Shown here: positions 16,018-24,576 of the stretch, piece by piece
Position numbering within the stretch: position 1 is the first letter of the stretch
Layout: each line of letters begins with the position of its first letter
Source of the DNA: Rhizobium nepotum 39/7
GTDB lineage: Bacteria; Pseudomonadota; Alphaproteobacteria; Rhizobiales; Rhizobiaceae
Assembly: GCF_000949865.1 (NCBI RefSeq)
Contig: NZ_JWJH01000002.1
Span: forward strand, 1-64,000
Direction: 5' to 3'
Length of the DNA stretch: 64,000 nucleotides
Program-made: the position numbers and the translations under genes
Notes under the pieces: generated by a model
Database searches by the model: none
Told to the model about the DNA's origin: nothing
The model's input: only the letters and a program-made list of their open reading frames with translations

Positions 16018-17475
16018 TTGAACAGCAACCTTATGCGCTCGGTCATATATGTGGCGTCCATCTTCGGGCTGTACATGGCGACGGCCATGTTCCTGCCGGC
16101 GCTAACTGACCTTTATTACGGCAATGACGACTGGATGGTGTTTGCGCTGTCGGGCTTCATGTGCGGCGGCTTCGCGCTTGCCTGCGCGCTCGCCACCCGC
16201 GCACCGATCGCGTCCTTCAACAAACGTTTCGGTTTCCTGCTCGTCAACGTGCTTTGGCTGGTATTTTCGATTGTCGGCGCAGTGCCGCTTTATCTGTCCG
16301 AACTTGATCTGACGCTCGGCCAGGCCATATTCGAATCCGTGTCCGCCATCACGACAACGGGTTCGACCGTGATTTCCGGCCTCGATAACGCGCCGCAGGG
16401 CATACTTCTGTGGCGCTCGCTGCTTTGCTGGCTCGGCGGCATCGGTATCGTCGCGCTCGGCCTGTTCATTCTTCCGCTGTTGCGGGTAGGCGGCATGACC
16501 TTTTTTCGAATGGAATCATCCGACACGGGCAATGATCGGCCCTTCGCCCGGCTTGCCAGCTTCACCCGCGCTTTCGTGGCGATCTATATTATCATGACCA
16601 TGGCCTGCACGGTGGCTTTCGATTTTGCCGGAATGTCGCATTTCGACGCCTTGAACCACGCCATGTCGACGATCGCGACCGGAGGGTTTTCCACCCATGA
16701 CGCATCCTTCGCCTATTTCAACAACACGGCGCTGCTATGGATCGCCACCATTTTCCTGATCTTCGGAAGCCTGCCCTTCTCGGTCATGATTCTACTTGCG
16801 GTGCGCCGCAGGTTGGAGACGCTGCGCGATCCGCAGATTGCCGTCTTCCTCGGTTATCTCTGCGCGATTTCCATCGCGGTCGGCGTTTATCACCACCTTA
16901 GAAACGGTGTGCCGCTGGACGACGCGCTCAGCCATTCCTTCTTCAACATGACTTCCATCCTCTCGACGGGTGGCTTTGCCAGCGACGACTATACGCTCTG
17001 GGGGCCATTCGTCATCATCGTTGCCTTTTTCGCGACTTTCATGGGTGGCTGCTCCGGCTCGACCGCGGGCGGCATCAAGGCCTATCGTTTCCTGATCATG
17101 TTCAATGTCGTTCGGGCCGGGCTGAAAAAGCTGATCTATCCGAACGCGGTTTATTCGGTCCGTTATGGCCAGCAGGTGGTCGATCCCGATACGATCAGGA
17201 CCGTTTTCCTGTTCGTCAGCTGTTTCATCGCGCTCTGGATCGCCGGCAGCCTCGCCATGAGCCTGATGGGATATGATTTCCTGACTGCCACCTCGGGTGT
17301 CGCGACGGCACTCGCCAATGTCGGCCCAGGCATCGGCCCGATCATCGGGCCTGTCGGCAATTTTTCCACGATCAGCGACCCGGCGCTCTATCTCCTGTCG
17401 GTGATGATGCTGCTCGGACGTCTGGAAATCCTGACAGTTCTCGTGCTGCTGATGCCGATTTTCTGGCGCAGCTAA
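16018..17475 (+). CDS. trkH: TrkH-family potassium uptake protein
   Basis: This encodes 485 residues of inner-membrane potassium channel subunit. Four pore motifs with the filter glycines are visible in order: TTTGSTVISG, ATGGFSTHD, LSTGGFASDD and NVGPGIGP, each between hydrophobic pairs, giving the 2TM-P-2TM pattern repeated four times. It would need a cytosolic TrkA/KtrA-type gating subunit, which is not in the window. The start is either TTG 16018 or ATG 16033; neither has a strong ribosome-binding site. It is divergent from ilvA. Confidence 0.92.
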   Translation: MNSNLMRSVIYVASIFGLYMATAMFLPALTDLYYGNDDWMVFALSGFMCGGFALACALATRAPIASFNKRFGFLLVNVLWLVFSIVGAVPLYLSELDLTLGQAIFESVSAITTTGSTVISGLDNAPQGILLWRSLLCWLGGIGIVALGLFILPLLRVGGMTFFRMESSDTGNDRPFARLASFTRAFVAIYIIMTMACTVAFDFAGMSHFDALNHAMSTIATGGFSTHDASFAYFNNTALLWIATIFLIFGSLPFSVMILLAVRRRLETLRDPQIAVFLGYLCAISIAVGVYHHLRNGVPLDDALSHSFFNMTSILSTGGFASDDYTLWGPFVIIVAFFATFMGGCSGSTAGGIKAYRFLIMFNVVRAGLKKLIYPNAVYSVRYGQQVVDPDTIRTVFLFVSCFIALWIAGSLAMSLMGYDFLTATSGVATALANVGPGIGPIIGPVGNFSTISDPALYLLSVMMLLGRLEILTVLVLLMPIFWRS

Positions 17476-17514
17476 AAAGCCGGCGTGCTCTTTCAGCCTG
17501 CCTGAATAAAGCGC

Positions 17515-17545
17515 TTGACCTTCCCACGTTGGAATAGTCCAGGCT
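17515..17545 (+). promoter_or_regulatory. candidate CueR operator-promoter of copZ
   Basis: TTGACC (17515-17520) is followed by a 19-base spacer with the dyad-like CTTCCCACGTTGGAATAG, then a weak -10 (CAGGCT 17540-17545). The long spacer is the hallmark of MerR-family activated promoters, and the core closely resembles the site before copA at 28147-28177. Confidence 0.65.
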
Positions 17546-17582
17546 CCTCCTGTTACGAATTCCAAACCAAGGAGAACCGCCT

Positions 17583-17837
17583 ATGTGCACCGCCCACCAG
17601 CATCACCCCGAAACCGCTGCCGCACCTGTTGATGCCGACCTTTCTTTCCACGTTGAAGACATGACCTGCGGTCACTGCGCCGGTGTGATCAAGGGCGCGA
17701 TCGAAAAGACCGTTCCCGGTGCCGCCGTGCATGCCGATCCGGCAAGCCGCACGGTTGTGGTTGGCGGCGTCTCCGATGCTGCACGTATTGCTGAGATCAT
17801 CACCGCCGCTGGCTACACGCCGGAAGCACGCGCCTGA
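17583..17837 (+). CDS. copZ: copper chaperone, heavy-metal-associated domain
   Basis: This encodes 84 residues with one ferredoxin-like HMA domain. The Cu(I)-binding motif is MTCGHCAG near residue 30, and AGYTPEARA closes the fold. A His-rich start (CTAHQHHPE) may add a metal ligand site. It probably carries Cu(I) to the CopA ATPase encoded at 25612-28116. The ribosome-binding site is AAGGAG. The promoter carries a MerR-type copper operator, so it should belong to the CueR regulon although 6 kb from cueR. Confidence 0.88.
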   Translation: MCTAHQHHPETAAAPVDADLSFHVEDMTCGHCAGVIKGAIEKTVPGAAVHADPASRTVVVGGVSDAARIAEIITAAGYTPEARA

Positions 17838-18069
17838 TCCGAAGAGATACCGGCGGCGCGCTCATTCCTGCCGCCGCCGGGTCGCCTTGCCTGCCCCGCC
17901 TCACGCCGAACGCGCGTGACGGCTCTTGGACGACACGGAGTTTCGTCCCTTGTCCCTCCTCCACACGGCAGATGCCCTCTCCCTTTTTGATAAAGGATGA
18001 CGGTGGAGGTTTTCCAGGTTTTTGGAACTCGTATTTCTCAACGGCGGACAAGGTCCAAAACCTATCCTT

Positions 18070-18156
18070 CGTCATGCTCGGGCCTGTCCCGGGCATCTGC
18101 TACCTATTGATTTTCCGATATGTGGATAGATCCTCGGGACAGGCTCGAGGATGACG
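18070..18156. repeat. palindromic intergenic repeat (RIME-like, diverged copy)
   Basis: Two 28-base arms (18070-18097 and 18129-18156) form an imperfect inverted repeat starting CGTCATGCTCGGGCCTGTCC and ending GGACAGGCTCGAGGATGACG. It lies in the 402-base gap between copZ and the transporter gene; the rest of that gap (17838-18069 and 18157-18239) shows no gene. It shares the CGTCAT ends of the elements at 41383 and 45374 but lacks clear inner hairpins. Confidence 0.75.
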
Positions 18157-18239
18157 CTGAGTGTGGGGGATGGTTCACCAACAGTCGAAACCCGGCTCTT
18201 TCGAGCCGGGCCATACCTCGTCAGCAATGCCCTGCTGGC

Positions 18240-19733
18240 TTACTTCACCGCAAGATCCTTGGTCATGATGAAGTAGTTGATCGGATGCGGCTTGAAGTTC
18301 ACGACCTTGTCCGAATAGGCATCGAAAGCGGTCTCGTGGATGAGGTAGACGGTGATGGCTTCATCGAAAATCCTCTTCGCCGCCTCGGCATAGATGGCGT
18401 AACGCTTGGCCGGCTCAGCCACCGCATAGGCCGATTTGATCAGCTTGTCGGTCTCCGCACTGCAATAATGGGAGATATTGTAGCCGCCTCCACAGGTATA
18501 GTCAGCATTGAGGAAGCCGATCGGTTCGGCAACATCGGTGGCGTAACCGCGTGACAGAAGAGCCATGTCGAAATTGCCGGACAGGAGATCGGACTCGATC
18601 GCAGTGTAATCGGCAACACGGACATCAACCTTTATGCCGATTTCCTGCAATTGAGCCTGGATAACGGCGGCAACATCCTTGAGTTCGGTTCTTTCGGTGT
18701 AGGCCAGAAGCGACAGCTTCAGACTGCCGGGAGCAATTCCCGCCTCTTTCAACAGAGCTTTTGCCTGCTCTACGTCGTAAGCGGGTTTGACGTCTTGCGG
18801 CGCCCACGGTTCTCCCGGCGCGAACGGCATCGTTGCGGGCTTTACCGCGCCTTCGTAGATGCTGTCGGCAATACCGGCGGTGTCGATTGCGGCCCGGATC
18901 GCCTGCCGAACCTTAATATCCTTGAGTGACGGCTTCGAATTATTGAGCAGCATCTCCGTAATTCGGGGCACTGTAATCGGCGCGACCTTGACGCCCTTCG
19001 TAGCCTCGACGGTTTTTATGGCCCAAGGCGGAATCACGCGCGAAATCTGTACCTCACCGCTTCTTATCTGTGTGGCGCGCGTATCGGCATCCGGGATAAA
19101 GTTCACGCGGCCACCCGCAAGCTTCGGCATACCATTCCAATAGTCATGGTTGGCGGTCAGTTCCATATATTGGTTGACATCGACCTTGGTGATCTTGAAT
19201 GGCCCGGTGCAGGTTCCGATCGGATCGACCTTGCCATCCTTATAGGCGGATGGCGCGAGGATCGACGTCGCAGGGCTTGCCATTTGCGCCGGCAGCAGCA
19301 CCGATGGCTCGATGGTCGTGATCTTCACGATATCGTCGCCACCAGCATCGACAGCAGCGATCAGCTTGGGCGAAAAGGCACGGGCCGGAACGGGTGCTTT
19401 CAGAAGATTGGTGAGTGCATTGACTGCGGCCGCAGCATTGAGCGGCTCGCCGTTCTGGAACTTCACGCCCTTGCGCAGCTTGAATTCCCAAACCTTGGGT
19501 TCGGTCTGTGTCCAGGATTCGGCGAGGCCCGGCTCCAGTTTCGTGTCATAACCGACGCGGACCAGGCTTTCGAAACACCCCGCGCGCGAACCGAGATAGG
19601 CATCGTCGGAAGCCATCTGCCAGCCGGTCTTGACGCCGGTATAATCGTCATAGGTAATCGTATCGGCCTTCGCTGCGGAAGCCCCAAAAGAGACCACAAC
19701 GGCGCATGTCGCCAAGAGTGTGTGCTTTATCAT
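18240..19733 (-). CDS. ABC transporter substrate-binding protein, family 5 (peptide/nickel/opine type)
   Basis: This encodes 497 residues with a Sec signal peptide (MIKHTLLATCAVVVSFGASAAKA) and no lipobox, so it is a soluble periplasmic binder. The SBP_bac_5 pattern is clear: ESLVRVGYDTKLEPGLAESW, then VWEFKLRKGVKFQNGEPL, then VRQAIRAAIDTAGIADSIYEG. The substrate cannot be read from sequence; the family binds peptides, nickel chelates, opines or sugars. It is the last gene of a complete transporter set (two permeases, two ATPases) but is separated from them by 239 AT-rich bases holding a perfect palindrome, so it may have its own promoter. Confidence 0.88.
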   Translation of the reverse strand: MIKHTLLATCAVVVSFGASAAKADTITYDDYTGVKTGWQMASDDAYLGSRAGCFESLVRVGYDTKLEPGLAESWTQTEPKVWEFKLRKGVKFQNGEPLNAAAAVNALTNLLKAPVPARAFSPKLIAAVDAGGDDIVKITTIEPSVLLPAQMASPATSILAPSAYKDGKVDPIGTCTGPFKITKVDVNQYMELTANHDYWNGMPKLAGGRVNFIPDADTRATQIRSGEVQISRVIPPWAIKTVEATKGVKVAPITVPRITEMLLNNSKPSLKDIKVRQAIRAAIDTAGIADSIYEGAVKPATMPFAPGEPWAPQDVKPAYDVEQAKALLKEAGIAPGSLKLSLLAYTERTELKDVAAVIQAQLQEIGIKVDVRVADYTAIESDLLSGNFDMALLSRGYATDVAEPIGFLNADYTCGGGYNISHYCSAETDKLIKSAYAVAEPAKRYAIYAEAAKRIFDEAITVYLIHETAFDAYSDKVVNFKPHPINYFIMTKDLAVK

Positions 19734-19837
19734 TGATATATTCCCCTTTTGTTTTTGATGAAAGCATTCAAAAGTCGGTCATTTCACGATATTTACTAAG
19801 TAACTCCAACAAATATCGAAAACAAAAGAATACCACC

Positions 19838-19858
19838 CGGATGTTTTGCAAACATCCG
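19838..19858 (-). promoter_or_regulatory. perfect palindrome before the substrate-binding protein gene
   Basis: CGGATGTTT (19838-19846) and AAACATCCG (19850-19858) form a nine-base perfect inverted repeat with a TGC centre in the AT-rich gap 19734-19972. On the minus strand it lies between the second ATPase gene and the binding-protein gene. It could be an operator or an intercistronic RNA hairpin; nothing else is recognised in the gap. Confidence 0.5.
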
Positions 19859-19972
19859 TTCGAATATCATTCATTTTACGCTTTTATACTCGGAATTTAA
19901 TTCCGATATTTCTTCGCAAACGCACAATTCATCTGTTTTTATCGAACAGCAAAACTGTAACTGCGTTGTTTC

Positions 19973-20983
19973 TCAGCCCCAATCACGCCAGTGATGACAC
20001 CGAGCGAAATGCTCTCCGGTAACGCCTTCAAGAGCCGGTTCCGTTTCACCGCATATCTGCGTCGCATGCTTGCACCGCGTGTGGAACTTGCAACCGCCGG
20101 GAGGATTGAGGGGGCTGGGCAGCTCGCCATCCAGAAGCATTTCCGGCGCATATAGTCCCGTTTCATCAAGCATGGACGAAGCAATGAGAGCCTTCGTGTA
20201 GGGATGCTTCGGCGCACGGAAAAGCTCCTCGCGGTCAGCGATTTCAACGATCCGCCCGAGATACATCACCGCGATGCGATCGCAGAGATAACGCACCACG
20301 CGCAGGTCATGGGAAATCATCAGGACCGTCAAACCGTGACGGCGCTTCATGTCCATCAGGAGGTTGAGGATCTGCGTGCGCATGGAGGCATCGAGCGCCG
20401 ATGTCGGCTCATCGCAGACAAGAAAGCTTGGATTGAGCAGAAGCGCGCGCCCTATGACCACGCGTTGCAATTGCCCGCCGGAACACTGGCTTGGATAACG
20501 ATCGTAATAGGAGGCGTCGAGACCGACCTCTTCCAGCATCTTGAACACACGCGCCATACGTTCTTCGCGTGTGCCGATGCCGTGCTGGGCAAGAGGCGCT
20601 TCCATACTCTGCCCGATGCGCATGCGCGGATCGAGTGCGGAATAGGGATCCTGAAACACCAGTTGCACGACCCGGCGCATGCGCCTGAGCGTCTCGCCCT
20701 GCATGTGCAGGATATCGTGTTCCCCGATGCTGACCTCGCCTTTCGTCGCGTGGGTCAGCCGCGTTATCAGTCCGGCGACGGTACTTTTGCCGCAACCGGA
20801 TTCGCCGACGAGGCCCAGCACTTCCCCCTCGCCGATAGTCAGGGAAACATCGTCGACGGATTTCACCACCCGGTGACCAAGGCCCGATACCGGATAATAT
20901 TTGCAAAGGTTCTTTGCGACCACATACGGAGGCTTGTTGCTGTCCGCCGATGGCGGGATCTGTGTTTTCGCTATCGATAACAT
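19973..20983 (-). CDS. ABC transporter ATP-binding protein, OppF/DppF type
   Basis: This encodes 336 residues from ATG 20983. The alternative ATG 20989 directly abuts its GGGAGG ribosome-binding site, while 20983 has a six-base spacing. The Walker A is GESGCGKST near residue 62, the signature CSGGQLQRVVIGRAL and the Walker B LVCDEPTSALD. The C-terminal oligo_HPY tail carries GGCKFHTRCKHATQIC. It pairs with the OppD-type ATPase 12 bases upstream to power uptake through the two permeases. Confidence 0.92.
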   Translation of the reverse strand: MLSIAKTQIPPSADSNKPPYVVAKNLCKYYPVSGLGHRVVKSVDDVSLTIGEGEVLGLVGESGCGKSTVAGLITRLTHATKGEVSIGEHDILHMQGETLRRMRRVVQLVFQDPYSALDPRMRIGQSMEAPLAQHGIGTREERMARVFKMLEEVGLDASYYDRYPSQCSGGQLQRVVIGRALLLNPSFLVCDEPTSALDASMRTQILNLLMDMKRRHGLTVLMISHDLRVVRYLCDRIAVMYLGRIVEIADREELFRAPKHPYTKALIASSMLDETGLYAPEMLLDGELPSPLNPPGGCKFHTRCKHATQICGETEPALEGVTGEHFARCHHWRDWG

Positions 20984-20995
20984 CGCCATCCTCCC

Positions 20996-22060
20996 TTAGC
21001 AGACCGCGTGACTGGTATGGCTACCGGCATGTTCGTCACCGACCGCCCAACACCGCGCCTTGCGTCCTTCGGGCAAGGCGTTCAAATCCGGTTCCGTCGC
21101 CTTGCAACGACCGCCCATGCCAGCCGAATTGGCAAGCGCGCAGCGCGGATGGAACCGGCAGCCACAGGACATGTCATGGGCCTGCGAGCTTGAGCCGGGG
21201 ATTGTCAGCAACTGTCCCTCGCTGTCCGTGGTCAGAAGCGAGCAGCTGATCAGCGCCTTGGTGTAGGGATGTTGCGGTGACTTGAGGATCGCCTTCGTCG
21301 GCCCCTCCTCCACGATGCGACCGGCATACATGACGGCTATTCTATCAGCGAAAGCGGCGACGACCGAGAGATCGTGGGTGATGAGCAGCGTGGCGAGCCG
21401 CCGCTTCCGGCGTTCGTCGTCGAGCAGGCGCAATATCTGTGCCTGGACGGTGACATCGAGCGCCGTCGTCGGTTCATCGGCGATCAGCAGTTGCGGATTG
21501 CCGGAAAGTGCCGCCGCGATCATGACGCGTTGCGCCATGCCGCCGGAAAGCTCATGCGCGAAGCATTGCGCCCGTGCCGACGGGTCGGGAATTCCGACGT
21601 CGGACAACAGTCCGACCACCCGGCCGAGCGCGGCATGCCGGCTCATCTTGCGGTGGACCCACAGCGGCTCGGCAACTTGTGTCCTCACCCGGCTGGTTGG
21701 ATCGAGCATGGCCTGCGGTTGCTGGAACAGCATTCCGATATCTGCCCCGCGCAGCGCATCAAGCTCGGAGGATGAGAGGGCGAGAATGTCGCGCCCGGCA
21801 AAGGAAATGCGGCCGGAGTTGATTTCCGCGCCCTGCGGCAACAGCCGCATCAGCGACAGCGCCGTCATGCTCTTGCCGGACCCGGATTCGCCGACAAGTG
21901 CTACGACCTCCCCGGCATTGACGGAAAGCGTCAGGCCGGAGATGACAAACTTTCGGCCGTTTGGAGCCGGCACCGAAACGTGCAGGTCCTCGATTTCCAG
22001 AAGCGGTGTCCGCTCCGGGGATATGGCCGTATTGGCATGCGTGTGTCCTTCGATATTCAT
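20996..22060 (-). CDS. ABC transporter ATP-binding protein, OppD/DppD type
   Basis: This encodes 354 residues. The Walker A is GESGSGKSM near residue 55, the signature ELSGGMAQRVMIAAAL and the Walker B LIADEPTTALDVTVQAQIL, with a C-terminal GCRFHPRCALAN oligo_HPY segment. It starts at ATG 22060 with GGGGAA upstream, 100 bases after the DppC-type permease gene. It forms the ATPase pair with the next gene and belongs to the same transporter operon. Confidence 0.92.
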   Translation of the reverse strand: MNIEGHTHANTAISPERTPLLEIEDLHVSVPAPNGRKFVISGLTLSVNAGEVVALVGESGSGKSMTALSLMRLLPQGAEINSGRISFAGRDILALSSSELDALRGADIGMLFQQPQAMLDPTSRVRTQVAEPLWVHRKMSRHAALGRVVGLLSDVGIPDPSARAQCFAHELSGGMAQRVMIAAALSGNPQLLIADEPTTALDVTVQAQILRLLDDERRKRRLATLLITHDLSVVAAFADRIAVMYAGRIVEEGPTKAILKSPQHPYTKALISCSLLTTDSEGQLLTIPGSSSQAHDMSCGCRFHPRCALANSAGMGGRCKATEPDLNALPEGRKARCWAVGDEHAGSHTSHAVC

Positions 22061-22160
22061 AAGAGTTCCCCTTATTATTATTGCATCGGAGGCATTTGCG
22101 TATTTTCATGCGGCTTCAGACGATATTACTCTCCTTTGGGTTCAGTCGCCTCTTTTGGCG

Positions 22161-23069
22161 TCAGTGACCGTTCGATTTCTTGGTATCCATGTTCAGTCCG
22201 TGGCCGATCCATGTCACGCTCAGGGCCGCCAGGAAGATCGCCAGGCCAGGCGCAATAACCAGAACGGGCATCCGCTCGGCATAGGCCTGCGCATCAGCCA
22301 GCATCAGCGCCCAGTCGGCGGCTGGCGGCTGCACGCCGAGACCGAGAAACGACAATCCGCCTACAGTGATCAGCTTGTGGCCGAAGCGCAGGAACGCGAC
22401 GGCCGCGATGGGCCAGATCGTGTTGGGAATGACATGCCGGAAGATGATGAAGCGCCGTGTGCACCCCAGCACCTCGGCGGCGCGCATATATTCGCGGGAA
22501 TTGATCGAAAGCGTCAGCCCGCGTGCCAGCCGCGCAAAAGGTGTCCAGCCGACAATCGTCAGCGACGCGATCAGCGTTCCGTATCCCGGGCCGAAGATCG
22601 CGACGAGGAAAATGGCGATGACCACATCGGGAATGGCAATCAGCAGGTCCACCACGCGCATCAGGAATTCGTCAAGCACGCCACGGCTGCGGCCGCTGAT
22701 GATGCCGATGAAGGTCCCGATGCCGACCGACAGAATGACCGTGATGGCGGCAATCGTGACCGTGAAGCGTCCGCCGATAAGCAACCGGCTCAAGACATCG
22801 CGTCCGAGATGGTCAGTCCCCAGCCAGTGGGCGGCGCTTGGCGGGTTCAACCGCAGGCGAAGGCTTTGCTGCGCCGGGTTGTAGGGCGAAATCCACGGCG
22901 CGATCACCAGCAGCAGAATGATGACGAGAAAAATCGCCGATCCCACGTAAAAGGTCCAATGCCGCCCGCGAATGAAGTCCGTGAACCGGTCGAGTGTCGA
23001 GGGGCGCTTGGGAGTGACAGCCATGGGCAAGGCGGCTACCGACGCGCTCGGGAAGAGGCTAGTGGTCAT
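22161..23069 (-). CDS. ABC transporter permease, OppC/DppC type
   Basis: This encodes 302 residues of inner-membrane permease. It has the N-terminal OppC-like helix (FYVGSAIFLVIILLLVIAPW), the LGTDHLGRDVLSRLL signature and the EAA loop EYMRAAEVLGCTRRFIIFRHVIPN. Six hydrophobic segments are visible. It overlaps the upstream permease gene by 11 bases, with GAGG before the ATG, so the two are translationally coupled. Confidence 0.92.
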   Translation of the reverse strand: MTTSLFPSASVAALPMAVTPKRPSTLDRFTDFIRGRHWTFYVGSAIFLVIILLLVIAPWISPYNPAQQSLRLRLNPPSAAHWLGTDHLGRDVLSRLLIGGRFTVTIAAITVILSVGIGTFIGIISGRSRGVLDEFLMRVVDLLIAIPDVVIAIFLVAIFGPGYGTLIASLTIVGWTPFARLARGLTLSINSREYMRAAEVLGCTRRFIIFRHVIPNTIWPIAAVAFLRFGHKLITVGGLSFLGLGVQPPAADWALMLADAQAYAERMPVLVIAPGLAIFLAALSVTWIGHGLNMDTKKSNGH

Positions 23070-24003
23070 GTTGACCTCGCATTGCTGGATTGATCAGGAC
23101 ATAGAAGCCGTCGGCCAGGGTATTGATCAGGATGGACAAGGCCACGATGCAAATGAAACCGCCCTGCAGCATCGGGATATCCCGATTGACCACGGCGTCG
23201 TAGAGAAGCCGGCCCATGCCAGGGATGGCGAATATCACTTCCACGACAACCGATCCGCCAAGCAGGCCCGCGAGCCACAATGCGAAGAATGTGACGATCG
23301 GAAGCGAACCGTTGCGGACGCCGTGCCGCATGACCGTGCTATGCATGCCGAGACCACGGCTGCGGGCCGCCGTGATGTAAGGCGCGCGCAGAACCTCGGC
23401 CATGGCGGCGCGGGTCACCTGCGTGAAATAGGCCAGCGGGCGCAGCGTCAACGTCAGGGCGGGCAGCACCAGGGAACGCCAGCTATCCCACCCCGCAGAC
23501 GGCAACCAGCCGAGATAAAGCGCAAAGACCAGCGCCGACATCGGCGCGAACCAGTATTCCGGCGTTGCAACGAAGGTCTGGATCATCAGCGTCGCGAAAT
23601 TGTCGAGCCGACCGCCCGGACGCATCGCCGCCAATGTGCCGAGCGGCAGGGCGACGGCGACCGCGATTGCCAGCGCCGTCAGCGCCAATGTCACCGACAC
23701 ACCGAGCGAGCGCAAAAGCTCACCGGCCACGGGCTGGCTGCTGCTGAAGGAAAATCCCAGATCGCCACGCAGAGCGCCCGACAACCACGCGAAATATTGC
23801 ACGTAAAGCGGCCGGTCGAGCCCGAGGCTTAATCGCAGAGCCTCAACCGCATGCGGATCGAGCGCCGTATCGCGCATGCGCGAAAACAGAATGGTGCGGG
23901 CCGGATCGCCGCCCGCCATATAGGGCAAAAGAAACGCGATGACGGAAACGATCGTCAGCATCAGGCATAGAATAAGGAAGCGCTGTAATATCTGTATCCA
24001 CAT
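23059..24003 (-). CDS. ABC transporter permease, OppB/DppB type
   Basis: This encodes 314 residues with an OppB-like first helix (LQRFLILCLMLTIVSVIAFL), the LGLDRPLYVQYFAWL motif and the EAA loop EVLRAPYITAARSRGLGMHS. It is first of the five-gene transporter set and begins 73 bases after the cueR stop on the same strand. No terminator is obvious in that gap, so transcription from the copper promoter could continue into it. Confidence 0.92.
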   Translation of the reverse strand: MWIQILQRFLILCLMLTIVSVIAFLLPYMAGGDPARTILFSRMRDTALDPHAVEALRLSLGLDRPLYVQYFAWLSGALRGDLGFSFSSSQPVAGELLRSLGVSVTLALTALAIAVAVALPLGTLAAMRPGGRLDNFATLMIQTFVATPEYWFAPMSALVFALYLGWLPSAGWDSWRSLVLPALTLTLRPLAYFTQVTRAAMAEVLRAPYITAARSRGLGMHSTVMRHGVRNGSLPIVTFFALWLAGLLGGSVVVEVIFAIPGMGRLLYDAVVNRDIPMLQGGFICIVALSILINTLADGFYVLINPAMRGQHDH

Positions 24004-24076
24004 GGCCTGGTTTCCTTCACCGCAATCGGCGTTTCAACTGCAATCGACTATCGGCCCCCAAACGGGGAACGGCTGT

Positions 24077-24565
24077 TCATTTCATATGGCGCTGTAGCTC
24101 CATCACCGAACCAGACGTGCCCTTCAGCATGCCGGAACGCTTGGGCAGGATCGCCACCGGGGTAAAATCGGGATCTTCGGATTGGGCCAGATCCTGAATG
24201 ATCGGGCAATCCGGTTCGCCATTGTCAGGGCAATAGGTCGCAAGATTTCGAAGCGTGTCGGCCATCTCCCGCAGCGTATGCATCTTCGCTTCGAGATCGA
24301 CGACATGCTCCATGACGATGCGCTTGACATCGCAGGATGCACCGCCCGGATCGCGCCACAGGGTCATGAGCTGCCTGATCTTTTCGATCGAAAAACCGAG
24401 ATCGCGACCGCGCCGGATGAAACGCAGCGTTTCCAGATCGTTGGCGGTATAGACCCTGTAGCCGGACTCCGTGCGGCTTGCCGATTTGATCAGGCCGATC
24501 ATCTCGTAATGCCTGATCATCTTTGCGGAAACACCGGATGCGGTGGCGGCTGTACCAATATTCAT
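24077..24565 (-). CDS. cueR: Cu(I)-responsive MerR-family regulator
   Basis: This encodes 162 residues. The MerR helix-turn-helix is MNIGTAATASGVSAKMIRHY with RTESGYRVY after it, followed by the dimerisation helix. The metal loop CPDNGEPDCPI near residue 112 has the two Cys seven residues apart that define Cu(I) sensors (CueR/HmrR). The tail after the loop is about 40 residues, longer than E. coli CueR. It is third in the copA operon, 11 bases after the oxidoreductase gene, so it would be autoregulated through the copA promoter. Confidence 0.92.
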   Translation of the reverse strand: MNIGTAATASGVSAKMIRHYEMIGLIKSASRTESGYRVYTANDLETLRFIRRGRDLGFSIEKIRQLMTLWRDPGGASCDVKRIVMEHVVDLEAKMHTLREMADTLRNLATYCPDNGEPDCPIIQDLAQSEDPDFTPVAILPKRSGMLKGTSGSVMELQRHMK

Positions 24566-24576
24566 CGATCCTGCTC

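Noticed and set aside
21282..23093. A 603-codon plus-strand frame across the transporter genes
   Set aside because: It crosses two real genes and their gap, with no motif; the minus-strand genes carry complete ABC signatures.
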